Shown here: positions 31,874 to 42,049 of the stretch, piece by piece
Layout: each line of letters starts with the position of its first letter
Numbering within the stretch: the first letter of the stretch is position 1
Assembly: GCF_000517545.1 (NCBI RefSeq)
Contig: NZ_BAIV01000013.1
Span: 84,042-148,041 of the forward strand
Source: Bacteroides reticulotermitis JCM 10512
Lineage (GTDB): Bacteria; Bacteroidota; Bacteroidia; Bacteroidales; Bacteroidaceae
Length of the DNA stretch: 64,000 bases
Reading direction: 5' to 3'
Program-made: the position numbers and the translations under genes
Notes under the pieces: model-generated
Told to the model about the DNA's origin: nothing
Database searches by the model: none
What the model saw: the letters and a program-made list of their open reading frames with translations, nothing else

Positions 31874-34800
31874 CTATTCTTCTTTTTTGCCCAACTGCTC
31901 TTTCATATATACGGAAGGTGGTACCCCATATAATTCCTTAAATGTAGTAGAGAAATTATTGGGGTCAGTAAATCCGGTTAACATAGCTATCTCGGATATG
32001 GTATGTTGCTTCTCGGACAACAGCTGTGCAGCTTGCTTTAAACGTATATTACGAATGAAATCACGTGTTGTCTGATTAGTTAGTTCCTTGAGCTTTCGGT
32101 GCAGATGCACACGGCTTATTCCGACTTCGGTAGTGAGTATTTCTATCGTCAAGTTAGGATTGCTTATATTATTGTTAATCACTTTCATGATACGTTCCAT
32201 TAGCTTTTCATCTGGCGATTTTACTTCTAGTTTCTGAACCTTATTTTCCTGACTTTGCTGACCTGTGAATACTTTACGCAATTGTTGGCGGGTATTGATC
32301 AGATTTTCAGCCGTTTTTTGTAGTATTTCGACATTAAATGGCTTTGTAATATAAGCATCTGCTCCTGTGTTCAGCCCTTCCAGATTATCTTCTTCTCTTG
32401 TTTTGGCGGTAAGCAGAATCACCGGTATATGGTTGAGGTTTATATTTTGCTTGATTTTTCTGCATAATGTCAGTCCATCCATTTCGGGCATCATGATATC
32501 GCTGATAACTAAATCCGGAGCTTTTTTAAATATAAGTTCTAACGCTTCCTTGCCATTACAGCTTGTCGTGACGTGGTACATATCAGCAAATTCTTTGCAG
32601 ATATAATTTCGAATTTCCTCGTCGTCTTCCACTATTAATACCTGAAATTTACTTTTCACTCTTACTTTCTTTTCTTCTTTTTCTGTAGTGTGGGCTATTA
32701 CAGGAGTGGGTATAGTATATACGGCTTCCTCTCTATTATTTTTGTCTACTTCCTCCGGGCGCAAATGAGCATTGCCCAATGGCAGTCGAATGATGAAACG
32801 ACACCCCGTTTGCTCATCATTATCTTCTACATAGATTCTTCCATGATGTAGCTCCACTAATGAACGAGTTAGGTGGAGCCCAACTCCTGTACCACCTTTG
32901 GGATTTTGCTGGCTGTTGCGAATTTGATAGAATCGTTCGAATATATGTTCTTTTTCTTCTTCGTCAATTCTTATTCCTGTATTCGAAATAATTATTTCAG
33001 CATATTGCCTTAGTGTTCCGGTTTGTGTATCATCTTCTCCTGTACGAAGAGTAATATCTATTTTCCCTTTCTCGAGTATACTTAAACGCATTGGACAGAA
33101 TGTTGAAAATGATTTTATCGAAATTAGTCGTATCTATCCAAATGTTTAGTTTCTCAAGTTGTGAATGGAGTTGCAACTGAATGTTTTTAGCATTTGCTTG
33201 TTGCCCGAAATTTATACATAGGTCTCCGATAAAAGGGATGATGTCGGTTTCCTGAAACTTCAGAAGCATTTGGCCTTTATCAATTTTTCGGATATCCATA
33301 AGCTGATTTATCAGGCTTAGGATACGCTCTGCATTTCGGTAGATGATATGATATACTTCTAGCCGTTCGCTGTCCTCCTCTTTTTTTATCAGTTTTTGCA
33401 GAGGGCTGATGATAAGTGACATCGGAGTACGTATTTCATGGGAAATATTTATAAAAAATTGCAGCTTGGCTTCATTAATTTGTTCCGCATGGATATGCTG
33501 TAACACTTCCTGGTGCATTCTGTACCTATGTCTGATCTGAAGAATAATGATAAATATGATGACTGATGTTAATAAGCAATAGATAAGTTTAGCCCACCAG
33601 GAAGCATACCAAGCGGGCGATATGTAAATAACGATTTCTTTGGTATTTGAATAGAGTGTGTTGTCCTTTGCCTTGATTTTGAAATGATAAGTGCCGGGTT
33701 TAAGGTTACTGAATGATATGCGATTGATGCCCTTAGGCAGACTAATCCATTTTTCATCGTTTATGGAATAAAGATAGTTTATGTGCTCAGGAGCATTCAG
33801 CTCCAAAGTTGCAAACTCAATGCTAAATACATTATCTTTATGAGATAAATAGAACTCTTCGGCATTGAATACAGGGCAGTTGATGATGTTATGTCTACCA
33901 GATTTCATTCCTTTTCTTACAGGTTTGTTATGTAGAAAGAAGTTCGTAATACGGATGTTCCATTTCCTTGCTGGGTTAACGATCTCCTGCGGCTTGAAAT
34001 ATGTGATACCATTCATACCCCCGAACCAGATAAATCCTTGCGAATCCTTAAATGAGGCATTCTTATAAAATTCATTTCCTTGCAATCCGTCACCTACATA
34101 GTAATTGATAAATTTGTTGTTTTTCCTTTGGAATTGAGAAATCCCGGCATTGGTGCTTATCCATAAAAAGCCATTGTCATCTCCTTGGATTGCATATATG
34201 GTATTGCTAGGTAATCCATCTGCAGTCGTATAGGTAATTATGTCTTTTGTCTTTTTGTTCCAACTAGACAACCCTTCTGAACTGCCTATCCAGATAATTC
34301 CGTTGGTATCTTCATAAATTGAATAGATGACATGCTTTGAAAGTATCTTAGAACTTTGAAAATCAGGTGTGGAAAGGTCAATGCAGTTTATTCCGTCATA
34401 AGTACCTACGTATAATAAATTGTTGTTGGAGTAATGTAGACACCCTATCCATCCGTTTATTAATGAGGATTTAGATTGTACGGATGAGAATTCTTTTGTT
34501 TTGAGGTCATAATAGTATAACCCGAAGCCCATCGTTGCAATCCAGAGGCGTTTGTTTTTATCCTCAGCAAAGTCGTATACACGTTGTATATAGTTGTTAT
34601 TCTTATCTACCAGCTTATATTGGTAACTGCACTCTCCGGTCTGTTTATCTAACTTTCCCATGCCGTTAATAAATGAACCGAACCATAGGTTGTGCTCGGA
34701 ATCTTCATATAGCTTTATAACAGTCGATGGAACTGAATTGGGCTGATTGGTATGTGAAAAGTGTTTTATTCTTTCTGTTTTTTCTGTAATAGCATAAATC

Positions 34801-35903
34801 CCATCATTGTCGGTTCCTATCCATAAATTTCCATTAAGGTCTTGGCAAATTGTGGTAATACAACTGGAACCTATAATATTTTTATCCATGGATTTATGCC
34901 CTATATATTTAAAGCTATTGGTGCGGGCAGGTATTAACATTACTCCTTTTTGATAAACAGCCAGCCATAAGTTACCCGAGTTATCTTTTAGGATGGAATG
35001 TATTTTAGAATCACTGGGGTCAAAGTAATTATTGTTAAACTTGTATTCGGTTATTTCGTGGTTCTTATTGTTGTAAATTGCCATTCCTTTACCATCAGTA
35101 CCAATGTATACTTCATTCTGAGGACCAGAATAGAGGCAACAGACAGGGAGCTCTTTATTCGATTTAAAATCAAGAGGACTAAAACTGTCAAGTCTTTGAT
35201 TGTATGCGAATAGCCCTTTTCTCAGGCTTCCTACATAGATATTCCCTTCTGAATCTTCGCATATTCTGTTGACATATCCGTTGTCTTTAGATAAATACAA
35301 AGAATAGTGGTTATCCGGGCTGATTCGGTATACCCCTTCTTCTCCTTTCGTAATCCATATATTCTGTTTTCTATCTTCAATCATATATCCTTGTGAAGAT
35401 ATGGGTATTTTAATTCTTTCGACAGTTAATTGATTGTCACTGATATTTAGTTTGCATAGCACGTTTCCAGATATCCATATTTCTCCATTCTTTTTTTCGA
35501 TGATAGAGACTATGTTACTTTCAAGTATTTGCCCGGTATCCTGCCACTTCGCGGGTGGAGTAAAATTGTCAGTGGCTGGGTCGTACATTTGAATTCCCTT
35601 ATATGTGCCAATAATCAAATGCCCTTTGCTATCTTCAAAAACGGTACGGACAATACCGTGGGCTAATGCGTGCTCGTTATTAGGCTCATGCTTATAAATG
35701 GTGAATTTTGCACCGTCATAGCGGTTAAGCCCATCTTCCGTTGCAACCCAAATAAAACCGTTTCGATCTTGATATATTTGATTAATTAAACTACTGGACA
35801 AATCATTATCAGTAGTGAATAATTTGGGTGATTGTCCATGACATAGTAAAGAAAGGAGTAATAATAAAGTTGTCAGTGCACTTTTCATAGTTTTATTTTT
35901 CAA
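31874..35903 (-). CDS. Hybrid two-component sensor-regulator (HTCS) of the xylan PUL (frameshifted)
   Basis: A single-chain sensor, kinase and regulator of about 1,340 residues. Signal peptide, then about 14 Reg_prop propeller repeats (LWIGTDNDGIYAI, IWIGSSEGLSSWN and others) forming the periplasmic sugar sensor, a Y_Y_Y domain (YLYSINDEKWISLP), one membrane helix (LIYCLLTSVIIFIIILQI), HisKA with the phospho-His in FFINISHEIRTP, HATPase with N-box NAFKYT, a receiver with Asp in VISDIMMPEMDG, and a C-terminal AraC helix-turn-helix. The frame breaks near 33075 inside the ATPase: KYTRE should continue into GKIDITLRTGED, restored by removing one A. It presumably binds a xylan oligosaccharide and activates the 21-bp-phased promoters described here. 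Confidence 0.92.
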
Positions 35904-35954
35904 GTATTAGCAATACAAAAGAAACTAAAAAATGAGGAATAGCCTAATAAAAAG

Positions 35955-36020
35955 CAAAATATTGAGGCTCATTAAATGGCTGAATCCAATGATGTAACAT
36001 GGAGGATGGATAATGTAACA
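35955..36020 (-). promoter_or_regulatory. HTCS promoter with two 21-bp-phased operator repeats
   Basis: On the minus strand TGTTAC starts at 36020 and again at 35999, 21 bp apart (plus strand: TGTAACA twice). Counting 37 bp downstream reaches ATATTTTG (35962-35955), which keeps TTTG in register but lacks a perfect TA. This suggests weak autoregulation of the HTCS. Confidence 0.5.
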
Positions 36021-36353
36021 AGAAAAAAGAAAACGTAATCTGCGCATCGTAAGAGGAATGGAACTGATGAAAAAAGAACGTTTCATCTCGTCTAGAATTA
36101 GTTAGCTAACCTGAGAACGAAGACCATGACTGTCAGGGGTGGTAATGCTGATTGGAATTTGGTTACAGAAGTGAATATGCAATTGCTCAAAAAAAATGCA
36201 GCGAACTGTCTTCCTCGTATAGGTTTTGTGTTAATCGCAAAGAGAAAGAGTGAATGTACGTAATTCAAGTGATAATTTACGGCAAATAAGGAAAGAGGAT
36301 TGTTGCGGTATGCACTCTATTTCTCCCTCCTTATTCTTTTCTGTAAATGTATG
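36021..36353. other. Gene-free stretch between HTCS promoter and GH95 end
   Basis: No supportable coding sequence or RNA gene. An imperfect long-loop inverted repeat near 36290-36343 (AATAAGGA with TCCTTATT) might be a GH95 terminator, but it is weak. Confidence 0.4.
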
Positions 36354-38786
36354 CTATTGTCTCTCTTTAGTAGCATTGATTACATAAGTTTTACCTGCTT
36401 GTGTCTCAAGATCATATTCATAAACTTTTTGAATGTCAGGTAGCTGTGGTGTTAGGCCTTTGCTTACTAAAGGCTTATTTATAGGAGTTGCAGCGAATAA
36501 TAGATTTGGGCATTCTCCATTGGCTTTTTTCAAACCTTCACCTTTTAGCGGGACATAGGATCGGATACGAATTACTCCTCCTATCTTTGAGTGAATAGTG
36601 GCTTTCTTTAATCGGCATTTTATCCAATCCATATCAATCACAAAATTGCCGCGAGCCACTAACCCTTTTATACTCCCTTCTTTCCATGCAGTGGGTAGAG
36701 CAGGTAATAAGTGTACTGCTCCATCGTGGCTTTGAAGTAGCATTTCTGCAACTCCGGCTGTATAACCGAAGTTACCATCAATTTGAAAAGGCGGGTGAGC
36801 ATCCAGCATATTCGGGTAAGTTCGTCCCTCGGGATATTCTTTGGCAGCGTTATCATTAGGTAATAGCTGAATCATGTTTTTGATGATTTGAAAAGCATGA
36901 TTTCCATCTAGCATGCGTGCCCAGAAGTTAATCTTCCAGCCGATACTCCAACCAGTTGCTTTGTCACCACGATGGTCTAATGTAGTTTTAGCTGCTTGAA
37001 ATAGTTCCGGATTTGAGTAAGGAGAGATTTGGTTGCTAGGATAAAGACCGTAAAGATGAGAAATATGCCGATGCTCGTCTTGCGGATTATCTATATCTTC
37101 AAGCCATTCTTGTAATTGATTATGTTTTCCAATCTGCATAGGAGGTAGTTTGCCGAGGATAAGTTTTAGCGAGTCTTGGAAATTTGTTTGCTCCTCTACA
37201 ATTTCGGCTGCAAGCAATGTATTATGTAAAGCATCAAAAACGATCTGATTATCCATTGTGCAACCGGCAGTGATTGGTCCATGTTCCGGTGATACGGAGG
37301 GAGATACTACCATCCATTTATAAGTCGGATGTTCTACTAGAAAATCCAGATAGAACTGTGCTGTTCCTTTTAGAATGGGATAGTATTCTTTCAGGAATCC
37401 TTTATCCCCTGTAAAAAGGTAATGCTGCCAAATATGTTGTGCCAGCCAAGCACCGCCACTCGGCCACATTCCGGCTGCTGCAAAATCGACTACTCCGCAT
37501 ATTCTCCATAAATCTGTGTTATGATGTGCCATCCAGCCCCGGCAGTTATACATGGTTTGAGCAGTTTTTGCTCCCGTAGCCGATAAGTCTTTCAGCATAG
37601 AAAAAAGTGGACTATGCGTCTCGCTAAGATTCGTGACTTCTGCCGGCCAATAGTTCATTTCCGTATTAATATTGATCGTATACTTACTGTCCCAAGGAGC
37701 GTGGATGCTGTTATTCCATATACCTTGTAGATTGGCGGGTTGTCCTCCCGGCTGTGAAGATGAAATTAATAAATACCGGCCATATTGGAAAAGTAGAGCT
37801 GCCATTGCCATGTCTTTACCTTTGCCGAAGCTCTCAATTCGTTTGGGAGTTTCAATTTGTGAAACTTCACTAGCCGGCAAATGAAGCAGAACGCGGTCGA
37901 ACTGCTTTTGATAAGAAGCGGTATGGCTTTTAAGAGCTTTCTCATAAGGAATCTGAATTGCTTCTTTCAGATATTCACTAGTCCGATGAGATTGATTCGC
38001 GCTAACGTTCTGATAATTCACGTAGTTTGTTGCTGCCGATATATAAAGAATAGCTTCGGTACCTTCACTCACTTGAAGAATATCTCCTGCTGAGTGGATA
38101 GTACCATTCGTTTTTACCTGAACCTGACATTCTGCCTGTAGTGCAGCTTTCAGGCCTTCCTGCTCTTTACCTTGACAGGTGATAACAAGTTTGTCATTTT
38201 GAGCGTTGACTTCATATTCCAGCGGACAGTTGTATGTTACCTTAAAATTTAATGTATTTGCCTTACTCGCTTTAATATGCATGATGATGACATTGTTTGT
38301 AAAAGAGGCGAAAGTAGTGCGGGTATAAGTAACGTTGTTCACTTGATAGCGGGTAGTGGTAGTCGCGTTTTCCAAATTCAGATCACGGTAGAAACCGGAT
38401 ACATTCTTATGTTCTGGAAATTCCAAAAACAAACTACCCAACGTCAGGTAGCTCATGCCGTGTTGTTTGGTTAAGAAATTGGCATCGATGAGTGTCTGTG
38501 CTTCCTGATTCTTTCCTTCAAATATGAGTTTGCGCACAACGGGCAAAACATGTATAGCATTTGAGTTGTCATTGTTGTACGGTGAACCTGCCCAGAAGGT
38601 TTCTTCGTTAAGTTGTAGTTCTTCACGTTCGGTTCCTCCATATACCATGGCACCAAGGCGAGAGTTGCCAATGGGAAGAGCTTCTGACCAGTTTTGTGCA
38701 GGCTGGCTATACCAAAGTTTCAAGTCTTGTGCAGATGTAAAGATGCTGCAAAGAGAAAGGTATATCAATATTAATGTATTTTTCAT
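36354..38786 (-). CDS. GH95 alpha-L-galactosidase/alpha-L-fucosidase
   Basis: An intact 810-residue exported family 95 glycosidase. The signal peptide ends at IFTSAQD. The N-terminal sandwich begins at the typical WYSQPAQNWSEALPIGNSRLG block, the (alpha/alpha)6 barrel spans about 280-690, and a C-terminal sandwich follows. The acid Glu is in SPSVSPEHGP, and the DAHPPFQIDGNFG motif carries the Asp tied to catalysis. In a xylan PUL the expected substrate is terminal L-galactose (or L-fucose), since a GH95 in the B. ovatus corn-xylan locus is an alpha-L-galactosidase. It is last in a minus-strand operon GH115, collapsed GH43, GH95. Confidence 0.88.
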   Translation of the reverse strand: MKNTLILIYLSLCSIFTSAQDLKLWYSQPAQNWSEALPIGNSRLGAMVYGGTEREELQLNEETFWAGSPYNNDNSNAIHVLPVVRKLIFEGKNQEAQTLIDANFLTKQHGMSYLTLGSLFLEFPEHKNVSGFYRDLNLENATTTTRYQVNNVTYTRTTFASFTNNVIIMHIKASKANTLNFKVTYNCPLEYEVNAQNDKLVITCQGKEQEGLKAALQAECQVQVKTNGTIHSAGDILQVSEGTEAILYISAATNYVNYQNVSANQSHRTSEYLKEAIQIPYEKALKSHTASYQKQFDRVLLHLPASEVSQIETPKRIESFGKGKDMAMAALLFQYGRYLLISSSQPGGQPANLQGIWNNSIHAPWDSKYTININTEMNYWPAEVTNLSETHSPLFSMLKDLSATGAKTAQTMYNCRGWMAHHNTDLWRICGVVDFAAAGMWPSGGAWLAQHIWQHYLFTGDKGFLKEYYPILKGTAQFYLDFLVEHPTYKWMVVSPSVSPEHGPITAGCTMDNQIVFDALHNTLLAAEIVEEQTNFQDSLKLILGKLPPMQIGKHNQLQEWLEDIDNPQDEHRHISHLYGLYPSNQISPYSNPELFQAAKTTLDHRGDKATGWSIGWKINFWARMLDGNHAFQIIKNMIQLLPNDNAAKEYPEGRTYPNMLDAHPPFQIDGNFGYTAGVAEMLLQSHDGAVHLLPALPTAWKEGSIKGLVARGNFVIDMDWIKCRLKKATIHSKIGGVIRIRSYVPLKGEGLKKANGECPNLLFAATPINKPLVSKGLTPQLPDIQKVYEYDLETQAGKTYVINATKERQ

Positions 38787-38812
38787 ATATGTATATTAAG
38801 ATAAAATAAATA

Positions 38813-38995
38813 CTACATGCCCGAGAATTGCCACCGGTCAAAGCCAGTGTAGATATAAAATGTATCGTCGTACACTAATGGAGCGGGATCTCCCGTAAAG
38901 CAAGTCTGAATAATAGGATTTTGCCCAAGCAAATTATTCGGTAAGACGAATAGGATTAGGGCGATTGTAGTTACAAGTTTAAATTCCTTTTTCAT
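38813..38995 (-). pseudogene. GH43-CBM6 gene reduced to its two ends by an in-frame internal deletion
   Basis: A 60-codon ORF. Its first 51 residues are a normal GH43 start: signal peptide, QNPIIQTCFTGDPAPLVYDD with the base Asp, then FYIYTG. The last nine residues, FDRWQFSGM, match the extreme C-terminus of GH43-CBM6 proteins (compare NFDWYKFDK at 31814 and DLDYWEFK at 11394). About 400 codons appear to be missing with the reading frame kept. The product can have no GH43 activity. It keeps its place in the GH115-GH95 operon. Confidence 0.7.
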
Positions 38996-39008
38996 GGTCT
39001 TTGAATTT

Positions 39009-41547
39009 TTATTTAAGTTTTTTATAAGGACTTTCCTGTAGATTTAATCGACTGGCTTCATCACTACCGCAATCTATGATGATTTTATGCAGCACAATGG
39101 CAGGGCTTAGTGGACGAATACGGAGTGTGTGGCTCCCTTTCTGTAGATCTATATTCGAGAAGTTGACAACAGATTCAATAATTCGGGCTGCACCTGCTGG
39201 ATACATCTTTGAATAGCAATTAGCCCAGGTCATTTCCGAATTATAATTGATTATTTGTTCTTTATTTCCGTCTAAACTGATAGCATATTGGTGCCCTTCT
39301 TTCACAAAAGGGAGTGTACTGTCCAGGATTAACCGTAATCGCAAATCTTTTAAATCGGATTTGAAATTCATTCGGTAGGTTAATGAAGCTCCTTCCACCG
39401 ATTGACCATAAGGCATTAATGTTATCCCTGAAAGAGTACGCCCTAAATCCGGTATAATTGTCCATTGAGTGCTATCTCCTTGTGTGCATTCTGCAAAGCG
39501 TTCTGCTTCCATAACTATCACTCCGCCTTTTTCTTCATACTCATAGTTGCCTGGTTTGTAAGCCGATGTGTCTAATCGAATAACTTCAGGCATTATATTC
39601 CCGCTTTTGCTCATCCCAACTCGTGTAGCCAATATGGGTTTGATCCATCATGTGATTCCACTTTCCACCGGCTATGCGGTTGTTGTAGTCGGAGCATAGC
39701 TCTGCATCTCTCTGAAAACAGTATTCTACTCTGTCTGCCCATTGATTAGCGCGTGGATCACTATCGGAGGCTAGTTTGCGATTCATGGCGGTAGCATAGT
39801 ACATTTCATAGAGATTAGCCATTGCTTGCACCGGGAAGAGAATCAGTTCTTGATAAGCATCTTTCATTTCTTGAGGCAACACCGCAAACAGCCGATAAGC
39901 ATGTGCTTCCAACGCTAAGAATTCGTCTGCTACAGATTTAAATTCTCCGTTGGTAAGATTGTAGGTTCTGTGGTCTAGCATTTCAGCTGTTACCCGCGCA
40001 GAATATTTGCAATAACTACTTAGAACGCGGGCAGCTTCTGCGGCATATTTTTCCCCGAATTGTTGTTTGCAAAAGTTATAAGTATATTCTGTTAGATTAT
40101 CAGCCGTAAATAGATTGGGATTCCATGCCATGTTCAGGAAAAAATCCGTAGGAAATTCATTTGGTTTCAAGTCTCCGACATTCAAAATCCACATTTCATC
40201 TACTCCATAGGTATACGTCAGGTATAGTTGTTCCCACATATGCTGAATTTGTGTCATGTTTAGCCATTGATAAGCCCGTGGCGCTCCGTGAAGATCTACA
40301 TGATAATACATGCCATATCCTCCGGGATGTCTTTTCCCTTTGAGTTCCGGTAAACGGCGTACGTTTCCCCAGTTGTCATCGCAAAGTAGTATGATTACAT
40401 CATCGGGAATTTTCATACCTTGATCGTAATACTCTAGTACCTCGCTGTAGAGTGCCCATAGCTGGGGCGTTTTATAAGCTGGTTTCCCTGTAATCTCAGT
40501 AATAATTTTACGTTGTTCTTTTACGATGTTTTCTAATAAATGGGTGTCGGTATCAGCTCCCATCGGTGCATCTCCATCCCCCCGCATAGCAATGGTGACA
40601 ACTTCTTCTTTGCCTTTCATACGTTGGATTCCCTCACGGAAAAAACGGTCTATGCCTTTTTTATTTGTTTGATAATTCCATGCACCATAGTCTTTTCGGT
40701 TACGGGCATATTCCTGGTGATTGCGTGCCATTGGTTCATGATGTGATGTCCCGATAATGATTCCCATCTCATCTGCTAAAGAGCTGTTTAATGGGTCATC
40801 AGCATAAAAAGCGGAGTTCCACATAGCAGGCCATAAAAAGTTAGCTTTCAAACGGAGTAAAAGCTCATATACATGCACATACATTTTGCTATTGAAACCT
40901 CCGAATTTCTGGGTAGTCCAGTTTCCCATGCAGGGCCATTCATCGTTAATGAAAATGCCGCGATACTTTACGGCAGGCTCTCCGTCAGTGTAGATGCCTT
41001 TCTTTATATAGACAGCATCGTGGCGTGCAACTGGAACATCGGCCCACCAATACCAAGGTGAAACTCCTATTTGACGAGATAATTCATAAATGCCATAAAT
41101 CGTTCCGCGTTTATCGCTTCCGGCGATGAGTAGAATTTCACCTTCCAGACCTTCTAATGGCGCATGAAGAGTCGTGATGATAAATTTTTCGTTTTTGTTT
41201 TTTAATTCTTTTGCATCCAGTTTTCCGGCTTTTATCAATTGCCGGATAAGTGGACTTTTATCGTATGACCCGACAATGACGCGGACATCTTGCCTTCCTT
41301 TGTTGGTTAAACTAGGAATGACATCAGTAACTCTGCCAAAATCTGTTTGCAAATTGCTGATAGCGGTTAGCACTCCCGCATGTTCTTTCTCGTCACACCA
41401 AATTGCAAATGACTGGGAACTTGGAGTGACTAATGCAACGCCCGTATCATTCGGCGTGAAATGAACAAATGACTCTGTAGCCTTTAAATAGGGTATGAAA
41501 ATTAGGGAAATCAGTAAAGTTATTACTGTAGATGTTCTTTTTTTCAT
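39009..41547 (-). CDS. GH115 alpha-glucuronidase (frameshifted in this sequence)
   Basis: An exported family 115 enzyme of about 846 residues that removes (4-O-methyl-)glucuronic acid from internal xylose residues. After the signal peptide, the N-terminal domain and barrel show GTIYGIYELSRQIGVSPWYW, FINDEWPCMGNW, GTSHHEPMARN and MRGDGDAPMG, all hallmarks of the family; a C-terminal carbohydrate-binding sandwich follows (VMEAERFAECTQ). The frame breaks near 39597: TSWDEQKR should continue NIMPEVIRLD, restored by removing one G from the GGG. A second GH115 lies at 60210-62678. It is first in its operon behind a four-repeat operator. Confidence 0.89.
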
Positions 41548-41589
41548 GTTGCTTTTTCTTTAGGGGTGTTGTTCTAAATGTATATATTG

Positions 41590-41697
41590 CAAAGTTAGCT
41601 TATTGGTTCTTAGCAAAGAGAGAGACCTGTTTCGATTGTTAGTCTGTATGTTGCTTCTTGATGTGTTTGTGTTACCAATAATGTTGCGTATGTTACG
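41590..41697 (-). promoter_or_regulatory. Promoter with four 21-bp-phased operator repeats for GH115-GH95
   Basis: Minus strand: CGTAAC from 41697, GGTAAC from 41676, AGCAAC from 41655 and CGAAAC from 41634, each 21 bp apart. The -7 box TAACTTTG runs from 41597 to 41590, again 37 bp from the last repeat start. Confidence 0.77.
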
Positions 41698-41741
41698 TAT
41701 AGCTGATTGAGTGGGCGGATGTTGTATTTGAGGCATATATA

Positions 41742-41829
41742 TGAAACAAAATAAAGTAGGAAGGTTACATAAGCTTCTGATTTCTGTATCGTCTCTCTTT
41801 GCATTTAGTATGGAAACTCTGTATTTTTG
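41742..41829 (+). promoter_or_regulatory. Divergent promoter with phased operator for GH43-GH2
   Basis: TGAAAC at 41742, GGTTAC at 41763 (21 bp), TGTATC at 41785 (22 bp, one base out of phase), then the perfect -7 box TATTTTTG at 41822, 37 bp from the last repeat start. The odd 22-bp step may be natural or a one-base sequence error. Confidence 0.65.
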
Positions 41830-41883
41830 CACTATTCGTTTGAAGTGGGTGGAAAACGAAGAAAATTCTTAATGAATAATTAA

Positions 41884-42035
41884 ATGATGAAAGTACCTTG
41901 GATTACATTATTGACGAGTTCCTGATAGGATCAGTTATTTTGAATGAATGGGCTGGTAAATATGATGCTAAAACTCAAGATCTGAATTCTATACTTCCGG
42001 GATGTTATCCCGTTCCAAATATTTGTAAATCTTAA
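41884..42035 (+). pseudogene. N-terminal remnant of a GH43 gene
   Basis: A signal-peptide-like start (MMKVPWITLLTS) runs into a stop, but one base of frame change gives FLIGSVILNEW and then DLNSILPGCYPVPNICKS. The last part echoes the GH43 entry strand NPILPGCYPDPSI, and a stop follows at once. The remainder of the gene is gone; the intact GH43 gene starts 14 bp later at 42050. This lies in the leader of the GH43-GH2 operon. Confidence 0.5.
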
Positions 42036-42049
42036 ACACAATAGAAAAA

